DNA of 10,004 bases, from the NCBI RefSeq assembly GCF_030151805.1, contig NZ_JASLCN010000344.1, positions 1 through 10,004 on the forward strand. The letters run 5' to 3'. Within the stretch, counting starts at the first letter, position 1. Every line of letters begins with the position of its first letter. The notes beneath the pieces were generated by a model. The model did not search any database, was not told the DNA's origin, and worked only from the letters and a program-made list of their open reading frames with translations. Position numbers and translations under genes: made by a program. Shown here piece by piece: positions 1 to 5,366 of the stretch. Source of the stretch: Fluviicola sp. (GTDB taxonomy: Bacteria > Bacteroidota > Bacteroidia > Flavobacteriales_D > Crocinitomicaceae).

Positions 1-233
1 TTATTTCCCTCACGCTTTGGAGGAATGTCTGAATTAATCTCACCACATCCTTCCGGCACTTTCAGAAGCAGGGAGTCACTGATCTTCAATGAAGTTTCTG
101 TGAAATTCACAGAACTTTCTCCCGAGCAACTGTCGCAGATCTCCTTGACGGTTTTGACTTCGGTTGAACAAGCAGATAAAACAAGCAGGGAGTAAATTAC
201 TCCCTGCCATTTGAATGATTTAAACGTTGCCAT
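1..233 (-). CDS. Small lipoprotein, unknown function (3' end beyond window)
   Basis: This open frame of 77 codons starts with ATG at 233 and is still open at the left edge, so the protein is incomplete. Residues 1-22 form a lipoprotein signal: a short basic N-terminus, a hydrophobic stretch (residues 11-21) and the lipobox LSAC with Cys22 as the lipidation site. The mature part has a CxxC pair in EICDSC (residues 32-36, Cys33 and Cys36), a polar middle and a further Cys at 63. I do not recognise a family. The start codon shares its A with the stop codon of the upstream six-cysteine peptide gene (TAATG on the minus strand). This strongly supports the gene and suggests translational coupling, so the two proteins are probably made together. 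The mature end is unseen and the function is unknown. Confidence 0.72.
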   Translation of the reverse strand, partial: MATFKSFKWQGVIYSLLVLSACSTEVKTVKEICDSCSGESSVNFTETSLKISDSLLLKVPEGCGEINSDIPPKREGN

Positions 234-484
234 TAACAATTACGGGCTGTGATATTACATCCATCATTATTCGGAACAGTTGTTACATTGTAACAATCCG
301 GTGAAGCTTCACCAGAGTCGTTTCTCATACACTTGTAATAAATGATACCACTCGGACAAGTTAGATAGAACTTTTTGCAAGGAATAAGCTTTTTACTTGT
401 TCCTTCATCTGAATTTTGGAAGGTAAACGCTGTTGTGACAATTGCCGCGCCAGCAAGAATAGCTGAAAAAATGAACTTTTTCAT
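233..484 (-). CDS. Small secreted six-cysteine protein, copy A
   Basis: An 83-residue protein with a Sec-type signal: MKKFIF, a hydrophobic segment to about residue 20, and likely cleavage near TAFTFQN. The mature part is about 60 residues and carries six cysteines (36, 43, 52, 64, 76, 83), including the motifs CKKFYLTCPSG, YYKC and SPDCYNV. It is a paralogue of the gene at 717-974: signal peptides are nearly identical and cysteine spacing is exactly the same (7, 9, 12, 12, 7). It resembles the many short signal-peptide-bearing proteins of Bacteroidota (for example the NVEALA or DUF6520 type), but I cannot assign a family. The even number of conserved cysteines suggests a disulfide-stabilised exported protein. 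There is no Shine-Dalgarno; the leader before the ATG is conserved with copy B. The stop codon overlaps the next lipoprotein start. Confidence 0.82.
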   Translation of the reverse strand: MKKFIFSAILAGAAIVTTAFTFQNSDEGTSKKLIPCKKFYLTCPSGIIYYKCMRNDSGEASPDCYNVTTVPNNDGCNITARNC

Positions 485-605
485 GATTATATAATTTAAC
501 GGTTAATACAAGATTGATATAAATCGCAAATAATCAGGAATGAAAAAGTTCGGGTGATAAGGTTTGTTATGATTCATTTTCATAGCTGGTAGATGTGAAG
601 TTTCG

Positions 606-637
606 CTAATATATTCTTAAAAAATAAAAAGTCCAAA
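606..637 (-). promoter_or_regulatory. Bacteroidota-type promoter for copy A
   Basis: On the minus strand TTTG (637-634) is followed after 20 nt by TATATTAG (613-606), seven of eight positions of the Bacteroidota -7 consensus TAnnTTTG. It lies about 120 nt before the start of the small secreted gene and matches in relative position the better promoter of copy B. The transcript would begin near 600 and carry a leader of about 115 nt. Assigned by consensus and by comparison with the paralogue. Confidence 0.55.
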
Positions 638-716
638 CGAATTGTTCACTTTTTTTGCATACCTGTATGATGATGCATCTTTATGGACCTTTTTGCTGCT
701 CAGCCATTGCAATTGT

Positions 717-974
717 TTATTGTCTGCCTCCACAAGGATAAAGGGTTATGTTGCAACCACCGCTATTCGGGCCGCTGGCTACATTGTAACAGTCCGGAGA
801 TGATTGACCGGTAGAAGTTTTTACACATTTGTAATAAACAAGCCCGCCGGGACAGGTTTGATAAAATTTCGTACAAGGAAGCTCCTTCTTACTTGTGCTA
901 AAATTCTGGAAAGTAAACGCTGTTGTCACAACTGCAACAGCAGCGAAAAATCCGGCAAAAATGAACTTTTTCAT
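717..974 (-). CDS. Small secreted six-cysteine protein, copy B
   Basis: An 85-residue paralogue of the protein at 233-484. It has the same MKKFIF start, a hydrophobic signal segment through residue 20, the same TTAFTFQN cleavage region, then six cysteines at 34, 41, 50, 62, 74 and 81. The blocks PCTKFYQTCPGG, YYKC, SPDCYNV and GCNIT are shared with copy A; the linker after the signal is shortened and the C-terminus extended to CGGRQ. The leader immediately before the ATG (TGTATTAACCGTTAAA plus a short AT-rich stretch) is almost identical in both copies, so the duplication included the regulatory region. Function is unknown; the signal and cysteine pattern indicate an exported, disulfide-bonded small protein. 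No lipobox is present and there is no T9SS domain. Confidence 0.82.
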   Translation of the reverse strand: MKKFIFAGFFAAVAVVTTAFTFQNFSTSKKELPCTKFYQTCPGGLVYYKCVKTSTGQSSPDCYNVASGPNSGGCNITLYPCGGRQ

Positions 975-1066
975 GATTGTATAGTTTAACGGTTAATACA
1001 TAATTGATATCAGTTCAAACTATCCGGCTGTTGATCCGTTTCATAGCAGATAGGTTTGAAGTTTTT

Positions 1067-1097
1067 CAAATGTATCACGAAAGGTGAAGAGTTCAAA
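1067..1097 (-). promoter_or_regulatory. Consensus Bacteroidota promoter for copy B
   Basis: On the minus strand TTTG (1097-1094), 19 nt, then TACATTTG (1074-1067) match the Bacteroidota housekeeping promoter consensus (TTTG / TAnnTTTG) exactly, with optimal spacing. The start codon is 93 nt downstream, giving a leader of about 85 nt. A dyad (1095-1111) overlaps the TTTG element. Confidence 0.72.
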
Positions 1098-1111
1098 CGG
1101 ATGGTCCGTTT
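1095..1111. other. Hairpin or operator-like dyad between metQ and copy B
   Basis: A perfect inverted repeat AAACGGA-TGG-TCCGTTT lies 28 nt after the metQ stop. As RNA it could form a 7-bp stem, but on the minus strand the 3' arm is followed by TTTGAACTC, a poor U-tract, so it is at best a weak terminator of the met operon. As DNA it covers the TTTG element of the copy B promoter, so it could equally be a repressor site. The copy A promoter has a degenerate version (AACAATTCGTT) at the same place. Confidence 0.35.
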
Positions 1112-1138
1112 TTCCATTATTTGGCATTTCGCGTCATA

Positions 1139-1951
1139 CTACCAACCTTTTACCGCCCCGCCTTTAAATGCTTTTTCGGCTGCTTGTGCCACCGCTTCCG
1201 ATTGGTAAGCTTTTACAAAGTTTTTCACCTTCTCCTGATCCTTGTTGTCTTTTCTCGAAACAATGATGTTTACATAAGGAGATGCTTTGTCTTCTTTGAA
1301 AAGACCGTCTTTATCTGCATTCAATCCTGCCTGCGCAGCAAAATTGTTATTGATCACGGCAATCGTTACTTCTTTGTCGTCCAGAACTCTGGGCAATTGC
1401 GGAGCTTCGATTTCCAGGATGCGCAATTGTTTCGGATTGGAAACGATGTCTGTTACTTTCGGTAGTAAGCCCACATGGCTTTTCAATTTCAACAGTCCGT
1501 TTTTTTGTAGCAGGAGCAAAGAGCGCCCGCCATTGGTCGGATCATTGGGAATGACAACCGTACTGCCGTTTTTGAGTTCCGAAAGGTGTTTGATTTTTTT
1601 CGAATATGCCACAATCGGGTAAACAAAGGTATTGCCCACTGCCGCCAGCTGGTATCCGCGTTGTTTGACTTGTTCTTCGAGGAAAGGAACGTGCTGAAAG
1701 GCGTTGGCGTCGATATCGCCGTTGTTCAAAGCTTCGTTCGGAACAACATAATCATTAAAAACGACCAGTTCCACTTCGAGGTTGAACTGCTCTTTCGCTA
1801 CTTTTTTGGCAGCTTCGGCAATTTCCCTTTCCGGGCCGGAAGTAATTCCGACTTTGATGTAATTCGGATCATTTTTCCGGGATGAATCTGCACAGGAATG
1901 CAGGAATAGTAGGCTTGCGGTTAGTAATGTGAAGTACTTGATTGTTTTCAT
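1139..1951 (-). CDS. metQ: Methionine ABC transporter substrate-binding lipoprotein MetQ
   Basis: A 270-residue NlpA/MetQ family lipoprotein that binds methionine outside the inner membrane and delivers it to the MetNI transporter. I chose the ATG at 1951 because MKTIKYFTLL begins a proper lipoprotein signal ending in LHSC (Cys20); an upstream in-frame ATG at 2005 would put 18 polar residues in front of it. The mature protein opens with IKVGITSGPEREIAE, then FNDYVVPNEALNNGDIDANAFQH, both typical of MetQ (the latter contributes to the ligand pocket), and ends in GGAVKGW. The length is normal for the family. It is the last gene of the metN-metI-metQ set, separated from metI by an unusual 215-bp structured spacer. 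The transported ligand could be D- or L-methionine or a close derivative. Confidence 0.93.
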   Translation of the reverse strand: MKTIKYFTLLTASLLFLHSCADSSRKNDPNYIKVGITSGPEREIAEAAKKVAKEQFNLEVELVVFNDYVVPNEALNNGDIDANAFQHVPFLEEQVKQRGYQLAAVGNTFVYPIVAYSKKIKHLSELKNGSTVVIPNDPTNGGRSLLLLQKNGLLKLKSHVGLLPKVTDIVSNPKQLRILEIEAPQLPRVLDDKEVTIAVINNNFAAQAGLNADKDGLFKEDKASPYVNIIVSRKDNKDQEKVKNFVKAYQSEAVAQAAEKAFKGGAVKGW

Positions 1952-2166
1952 ATGAATTTTTATTAATTGATGTTTTGTACGAATATCCAGGAGGTTCTTT
2001 GCCACGAATCCCGAAAAATCGGTACTGTGGGGTTTTCTTAATCGTCACCGATATTCCCGGACAAATCATTCATTTATTGATCAGTTATGACTGCGCTAAC
2101 GCTTGATCCTTCGCATCAAGCAATCTATCATTGCTTTGCTCAGTTTTCACCAGTTAACGCTGGTTC
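1952..2166 (-). other. Structured metI-metQ spacer with hairpins and direct repeat
   Basis: No gene is supported here, but the spacer is rich in dyads on the transcribed strand. Candidates are a 5-bp stem (2149-2164), a 5-bp stem (2120-2134), a 7-bp stem GCTTGAT/ATCAAGC (arms 2101-2107 and 2115-2121, overlapping the previous one by two bases), a 4-bp stem (2082-2093), and a nested element in which GAATATC (1981-1987) pairs with GATATTC (2050-2056) around CCAC/GTGG and CCGA/TCGG stems (2002-2030). Two imperfect copies of a roughly 26-nt unit (from 2082 and from 2141; shared CAGTT and TAACGCT) suggest a duplication. It may protect or separate the metNI and metQ messages. No known riboswitch motif was recognised. 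Confidence 0.5.
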
Positions 2167-2823
2167 TTACTTGTGATTGACTTTTTTGGAGAGTTTGTCT
2201 CCTGTGAATTGAATCAGGAATACCAGGATAATCAGCAGTGCTAACACCAGGTTCATGATCACACTGTCGTAACCGATGTAGCCGTATTGGTATCCGATCT
2301 GGCCCAAACCGCCGGCACCGACTGCTCCTCCCATGGCCGAATAACCGACCAGCGTGATGAGTGTAATTGTGGCGTTGTTGATCAGTGAAGGTAAGGCCTC
2401 GGGAAGCAGTACTTTCCGGATAATCTGCAGCGGACTTGCTCCCATAGCTCTGGCGGTTTCAATTAAACCGGAAGGAACTTCCAGCAAGCTGTTTTCAACC
2501 AATCGCGCTATAAAAGGAGCGGCGCCAATGCTCAAAGGAACCAGCGCCGCGTAAACACCGATGGAAGTTCCGATCAACCCGCGTGTAAAAGGAATCATCC
2601 ATACAATGAGGATAATAAAAGGAATGGAACGGAAGACATTCACCAAAACCGATAAACTCCGGTGGAAGATCCTGTTTTCAAGAAATTGTCCTTTCCGGGT
2701 AACGAATAGGATAATTCCTACCGGTAACCCCAATAAAAAGCCGAAGAAACCGGAGACGAAAGTCATAAAAACCGTTTCCCAAAGTCCCTCCAGCAATAAT
2801 GAAGTAGTTGTTTGATCAAGCAT
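2167..2823 (-). CDS. metI: Methionine ABC transporter permease MetI
   Basis: A 218-residue inner-membrane permease of the binding-protein-dependent ABC transporter superfamily (methionine uptake subfamily). It has about five hydrophobic segments (about 15-42, 57-77, 85-110, 150-172, 187-207). The cytoplasmic coupling loop is seen as ETARAMGASPLQIIRKVLLP (residues 122-141), the EAA motif that docks onto MetN. Other family blocks are NVFRSIPFIILIVWMIPFTR (62-81) and the AVGAGGLGQIGYQYGY segment. Its start overlaps the metN stop region by 8 nt, so translation is probably coupled and the two are made together as the MetN2I2 complex. The length equals that of typical MetI. Confidence 0.95.
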   Translation of the reverse strand: MLDQTTTSLLLEGLWETVFMTFVSGFFGFLLGLPVGIILFVTRKGQFLENRIFHRSLSVLVNVFRSIPFIILIVWMIPFTRGLIGTSIGVYAALVPLSIGAAPFIARLVENSLLEVPSGLIETARAMGASPLQIIRKVLLPEALPSLINNATITLITLVGYSAMGGAVGAGGLGQIGYQYGYIGYDSVIMNLVLALLIILVFLIQFTGDKLSKKVNHK

Positions 2824-3841
2824 AACCTTTAATCGTGTTTTGAATGTTGTTTTGATTGAAATAATGAATGACTTGCGTGTTTTCTTCAGAGCTTCCCTGC
2901 AAATGCAGCAATAGCTTCCCGAAGTTGGAATTCCCCAGGTATTCGATATTTGCTTTGATTACTTTATGCGGAATGTTGTGTTCGTTGACAACCGCTAAGA
3001 ATTTTTCGAAGGAAACAGCTCCCGTCAGTTCTATTTCGATGAGCGGGAACAAGCCTGTCTGCTGCTCCGGCTGCAATCTGCTGTCGAATGATTGTGGTAT
3101 TGACATACTTTCTGATGTTATAAATTGTTTAATAATCGGATCTTCCTTTGCCGAAACAAGGTCGTCCAAAGTTCCTTTTTGAATGAGTTTTCCCTGGTCA
3201 ATTACGGCCACATGATTACAAATGGATTTGATTACATCCATCTCGTGCGTGATCAGTAAAATGGTAATGCCCAATCGTTTGTTGATGTCTTTCAGTAATT
3301 GCAAAATAGATTGCGTTGTTGCAGGATCCAAAGCGCTTGTTGCTTCATCACACAAAAGCAAATGCGGATCGTTTGCCAAAGCTCTGGCAATGGCGACACG
3401 CTGTTTCTGACCGCCGGAAAGACTTCCCGGGTAGAAGTTTGCCTTGTCTTTCAACCCAACGAGTTTCAAGAGCTCGTTTACTCTGCTATGAATCTCCTTT
3501 TTATTGACTTTGTCCAATTCCAAAGGAAGTGCGATGTTGCCGAAAACCGTTCGGGAAGAAAGCAGGTTGAAGTGCTGAAAGATCATTCCGATCTTTTTGC
3601 GTTCCAGTGCCAGTTTTCGGGCATTCAACGTTGTTAAATCTGTTCCGTTGATGATAATCTGTCCCTGATCCGGCTTTTCAAGCAGGTTCACAGAACGGAT
3701 GAGCGTGCTTTTTCCCGCTCCCGAAAACCCGATTATCCCTACAATATCACCACGTTCCACTTCCAGACTCACGTTGTCGAGCGCTTTCAGCGGCTGCTTC
3801 TTCAGCAGGAATGTTTTACTAATGTTTTTGATTTCAATCAT
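2816..3841 (-). CDS. metN: Methionine ABC transporter ATP-binding protein MetN
   Basis: A 341-residue ATPase that powers methionine import. The ABC domain (about 1-240) has Walker A GFSGAGKST (38-46), Q-loop Gln89, signature LSGGQ (141-145), Walker B LLLCDE (161-166), D-loop SALD (169-172) and switch His199, all intact. Residues about 265-341 form the C-terminal NIL (ACT-like) domain, which in characterised MetN proteins binds methionine and inhibits transport when the cell is replete; its presence distinguishes MetN from other amino-acid ATPases. It is followed by metI with an 8-nt overlap. It begins 47 nt after the stop of the EamA transporter, a gap holding a small hairpin, so the two are likely cotranscribed. 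Confidence 0.95.
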   Translation of the reverse strand: MIEIKNISKTFLLKKQPLKALDNVSLEVERGDIVGIIGFSGAGKSTLIRSVNLLEKPDQGQIIINGTDLTTLNARKLALERKKIGMIFQHFNLLSSRTVFGNIALPLELDKVNKKEIHSRVNELLKLVGLKDKANFYPGSLSGGQKQRVAIARALANDPHLLLCDEATSALDPATTQSILQLLKDINKRLGITILLITHEMDVIKSICNHVAVIDQGKLIQKGTLDDLVSAKEDPIIKQFITSESMSIPQSFDSRLQPEQQTGLFPLIEIELTGAVSFEKFLAVVNEHNIPHKVIKANIEYLGNSNFGKLLLHLQGSSEENTQVIHYFNQNNIQNTIKGYA

Positions 3842-3854
3842 GATCGTTTGAATG

Positions 3855-3881
3855 AGAGACCCGGAAATGATCCGGATCTCT
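3855..3881 (-). other. Hairpin in the EamA-metN gap
   Basis: An inverted repeat AGAGA-C-CCGGA / TCCGG-A-TCTCT with a 5-nt loop (10 base pairs, one C/A mismatch) fills the 47-nt gap between the EamA transporter stop and the metN start. On the minus-strand RNA no U-run follows it (next bases CATTCAAACG), so it does not look like an intrinsic terminator for this operon. It may stabilise or process the message, or reduce read-through into metN. Confidence 0.5.
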
Positions 3882-3888
3882 GTGATTT

Positions 3889-4887
3889 TTATCCTGTAAT
3901 GTGTTTATATGATTTGCTGATTTTGTTCCACGACCGCATGGTTCTTCTGATCTTCACTTTGGAACGGTTTGACAGCTTCAGATACTTGGTTGCATTGGTT
4001 AATAAAACCCCCGACAAAATAACGAAGAGTCCCAGCAACTGACTTCCATTGATGAACTCATTGGTGATGACCCAACCCGCAAGCACTGTGACGATCGGGT
4101 TAATGTATGTATGCGTGCTCACCAAAGCTGCCGGTTTTACGGACAACAACCAGATGTAAGAAACGTATGCCACAACCGAACCGAAGATGGTCAGGAACAA
4201 CAAACCAAACCAGGCCGATAAGGGAACTGCTGCGATGGAAAATCCGCTCCATTCATTTCGGAAAGAGGCGATTATCAAAGAAGCAAACCCGGCCGTGATT
4301 AATTGTTGCGCAATGTTCATGAAGGTCGAATGCCCCGCCGGGTTGTTTTTGGAATACAGGGATCCCAATACCCAGCTGATTGAACTCAATGCCAACACAA
4401 TGAATGCGGTGATTCTCAGAGAACCGCTGACCGCACTTTCCGGACTGGTAACACTTCCGCTCAAAAACAGCACCAATCCCACAAAACCGATTACCAATCC
4501 CACTAAGATCAACTTGTTGGAGAAATAGTATCTCCAATTCTTCTTGTCAATTGCAATGAACCAAAACGGGCCCGTTGCAATAGCAATTGAAGCTTCGGAA
4601 GCTGATACATATTGTTCTCCCCAGCCAACCAATCCCGTTCCTCCGGTAAGCACCAGGATTCCGGTAATGGCATTTTTACGCCAGTTGACCAACGAATTCG
4701 CTTTTTCTCCTTTCGCTCTCAGATATCCGAAGATCATGAAACCTGCCGCCAAAAAGCGGAATCCTGAAAGGATGAAAGGAGGGAAGCCGGTTAATCCGAA
4801 AGAAACGGCAAGAAAGGTGATCCCCCATATGACATATATGTTGGTAAAAGCGAGTGGTACTAACCAGTTGTTTTTGATGTTGCTCAT
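3889..4887 (-). CDS. EamA/DMT-family transporter (YedA-like), first structural gene of the met operon
   Basis: A 332-residue membrane protein with about ten hydrophobic segments arranged as two EamA repeats (about 12-142 and 160-298). The first has IWGITFLAVSFGL and PPFILSGFRFLAAG, the second has FGSVVAYVSYIWLL and STHTYINPIVTVLAG. These blocks resemble the E. coli YedA branch of drug/metabolite transporters, many of which export amino acids or metabolites; the substrate here cannot be read from sequence. The last 30 or so residues (from KLSNRSKVKIRRTMR) form a strongly basic tail that exceeds the usual end of the fold. It precedes metN by 47 nt on the same strand, which suggests a role linked to methionine or sulfur-compound movement (inference). 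A terminator ends about 30 nt before its ATG and no promoter is seen between, so expression may depend on read-through. Confidence 0.88.
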   Translation of the reverse strand: MSNIKNNWLVPLAFTNIYVIWGITFLAVSFGLTGFPPFILSGFRFLAAGFMIFGYLRAKGEKANSLVNWRKNAITGILVLTGGTGLVGWGEQYVSASEASIAIATGPFWFIAIDKKNWRYYFSNKLILVGLVIGFVGLVLFLSGSVTSPESAVSGSLRITAFIVLALSSISWVLGSLYSKNNPAGHSTFMNIAQQLITAGFASLIIASFRNEWSGFSIAAVPLSAWFGLLFLTIFGSVVAYVSYIWLLSVKPAALVSTHTYINPIVTVLAGWVITNEFINGSQLLGLFVILSGVLLTNATKYLKLSNRSKVKIRRTMRSWNKISKSYKHITG

Positions 4888-4911
4888 GATTGTTGTTTTT
4901 GAATTGTGATG

Positions 4912-4948
4912 AAATAAAAAAGGGCTTTACGTATTACCGTAAAGCCCT
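4912..4948 (-). terminator. Strong intrinsic terminator / candidate attenuator before the EamA-met operon
   Basis: On the minus strand AGGGCTTTACG (4948-4938), a 6-nt loop, and CGTAAAGCCCT (4931-4921) form a perfect 11-bp stem directly followed by TTTTTATTT. It starts 22 nt after the stop of the 56-codon ORF and its U-tract ends about 25 nt before the EamA start codon. A 7-nt segment of the ORF's last codons (TACCGTA, 4982-4976) is perfectly complementary to TACGGTA (4941-4935) in the 5' arm and loop, so a competing structure is possible. Confidence 0.88.
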
Positions 4949-4970
4949 TGAAATAGAATTTTCTAAGAAT

Positions 4971-5141
4971 TTATATACGGTATAATGGATGTATGTTCAT
5001 ACAACAGCGCATCGTGCGATAATTATTCATCATTGTCCAGCTAATTGTACCTGTCTTCATTTGGCCATCATTTGAAGTATGAAACTGCACCGGAATCCTG
5101 TTCCCGAATTGCTTGTCAAATATGTTAAAAAGACGTTTCAT
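4971..5141 (-). CDS. 56-codon Met/Cys-rich ORF, candidate leader peptide
   Basis: ATG at 5141, stop TAA at 4973-4971, 56 residues, beginning MKRLFNIFDKQFGNRIPVQF. No signal peptide or known domain is recognised. Six of 56 residues are Met. They cluster in the second half: Met28, 37, 38, 44 and 48, with the run MRCCM at 44-48 placing two Cys between two Met. This is unusual for a generic small protein and fits a regulatory leader peptide, because the genes downstream are a methionine transporter operon and an intrinsic terminator follows 22 nt after the stop. At 56 codons it is longer than classical leader peptides such as that of trp, and its N-terminal half looks like ordinary protein, so an independent small gene with its own terminator remains possible. 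Coding evidence is limited to the frame, context and terminator. Confidence 0.6.
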   Translation of the reverse strand: MKRLFNIFDKQFGNRIPVQFHTSNDGQMKTGTISWTMMNNYRTMRCCMNIHPLYRI

Positions 5142-5173
5142 ACTGTTTTTAGTTCTTATTCTGAATTTTTGTG

Positions 5174-5181
5174 CAAGTATA
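5174..5181 (-). promoter_or_regulatory. Possible -7 element upstream of the 56-codon ORF
   Basis: TATACTTG (minus strand 5181-5174) matches seven of eight bases of TAnnTTTG and would start a transcript about 25 nt before the 56-codon ORF. No convincing TTTG element is seen 17-23 nt further upstream, so the call is weak. Confidence 0.3.
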
Positions 5182-5289
5182 GGCTTTATTTATCTACTAA
5201 TTCTATAGAATAAGTAAAATTAAACAAAACTTAACATTTGAGAGATCTGAATGGAGGAGGGTTTTCATCAGTTCTTTCAGAAACATTGA

Positions 5290-5342
5290 GTAAGCGAGAT
5301 GACCGAATGAGGTACATGAAAAGAAACCCGCACCTCGCTTAC
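5290..5342. repeat. 9-bp inverted repeat downstream of the metalloprotease
   Basis: GTAAGCGAG (5290-5298) and CTCGCTTAC (5334-5342) are perfect inverted arms 35 nt apart, beginning 25 nt after the metalloprotease stop. Inside, GAGGT (5309-5313) can alternatively pair with ACCTC (5332-5336). No U-run follows on the minus strand (next bases TCAATGTTTC), so it is not a typical intrinsic terminator. The rest of the 225-nt gap (5142-5366) is AT-rich with no supportable gene. Confidence 0.45.
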
Positions 5343-5366
5343 ATCAACAAAATACTTGTATTTCTA

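Noticed and set aside
485..590. Short upstream frames starting at the conserved ATGAAA in the leaders of both six-cysteine genes
   Set aside because: The encoded peptides (about 26 and 9 codons) are unrelated in sequence, so the conserved ATGAAA is more likely part of an untranslated leader.
1952..2005. Upstream ATG extending MetQ by 18 residues
   Set aside because: It would place a polar segment before the lipoprotein signal; the start at 1951 gives a correct lipobox distance (Cys20).
1869..2069. Minus-strand 66-codon frame covering the metI-metQ spacer and metQ start
   Set aside because: It overlaps the metQ signal peptide in another frame and shows no protein-like features; the dyads of the spacer explain the region better.
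5142..5330. 28-codon minus-strand frame starting near 5318
   Set aside because: Too short, with no promoter, terminator or recognisable features, and it contains one arm of the inverted repeat.
4888..5366. SAM or T-box riboswitch upstream of the met operon
   Set aside because: I looked for SAM-I-type conserved stretches and a T-box motif on the transcribed strand and found neither; the leader ORF with terminator is the only regulatory structure seen.
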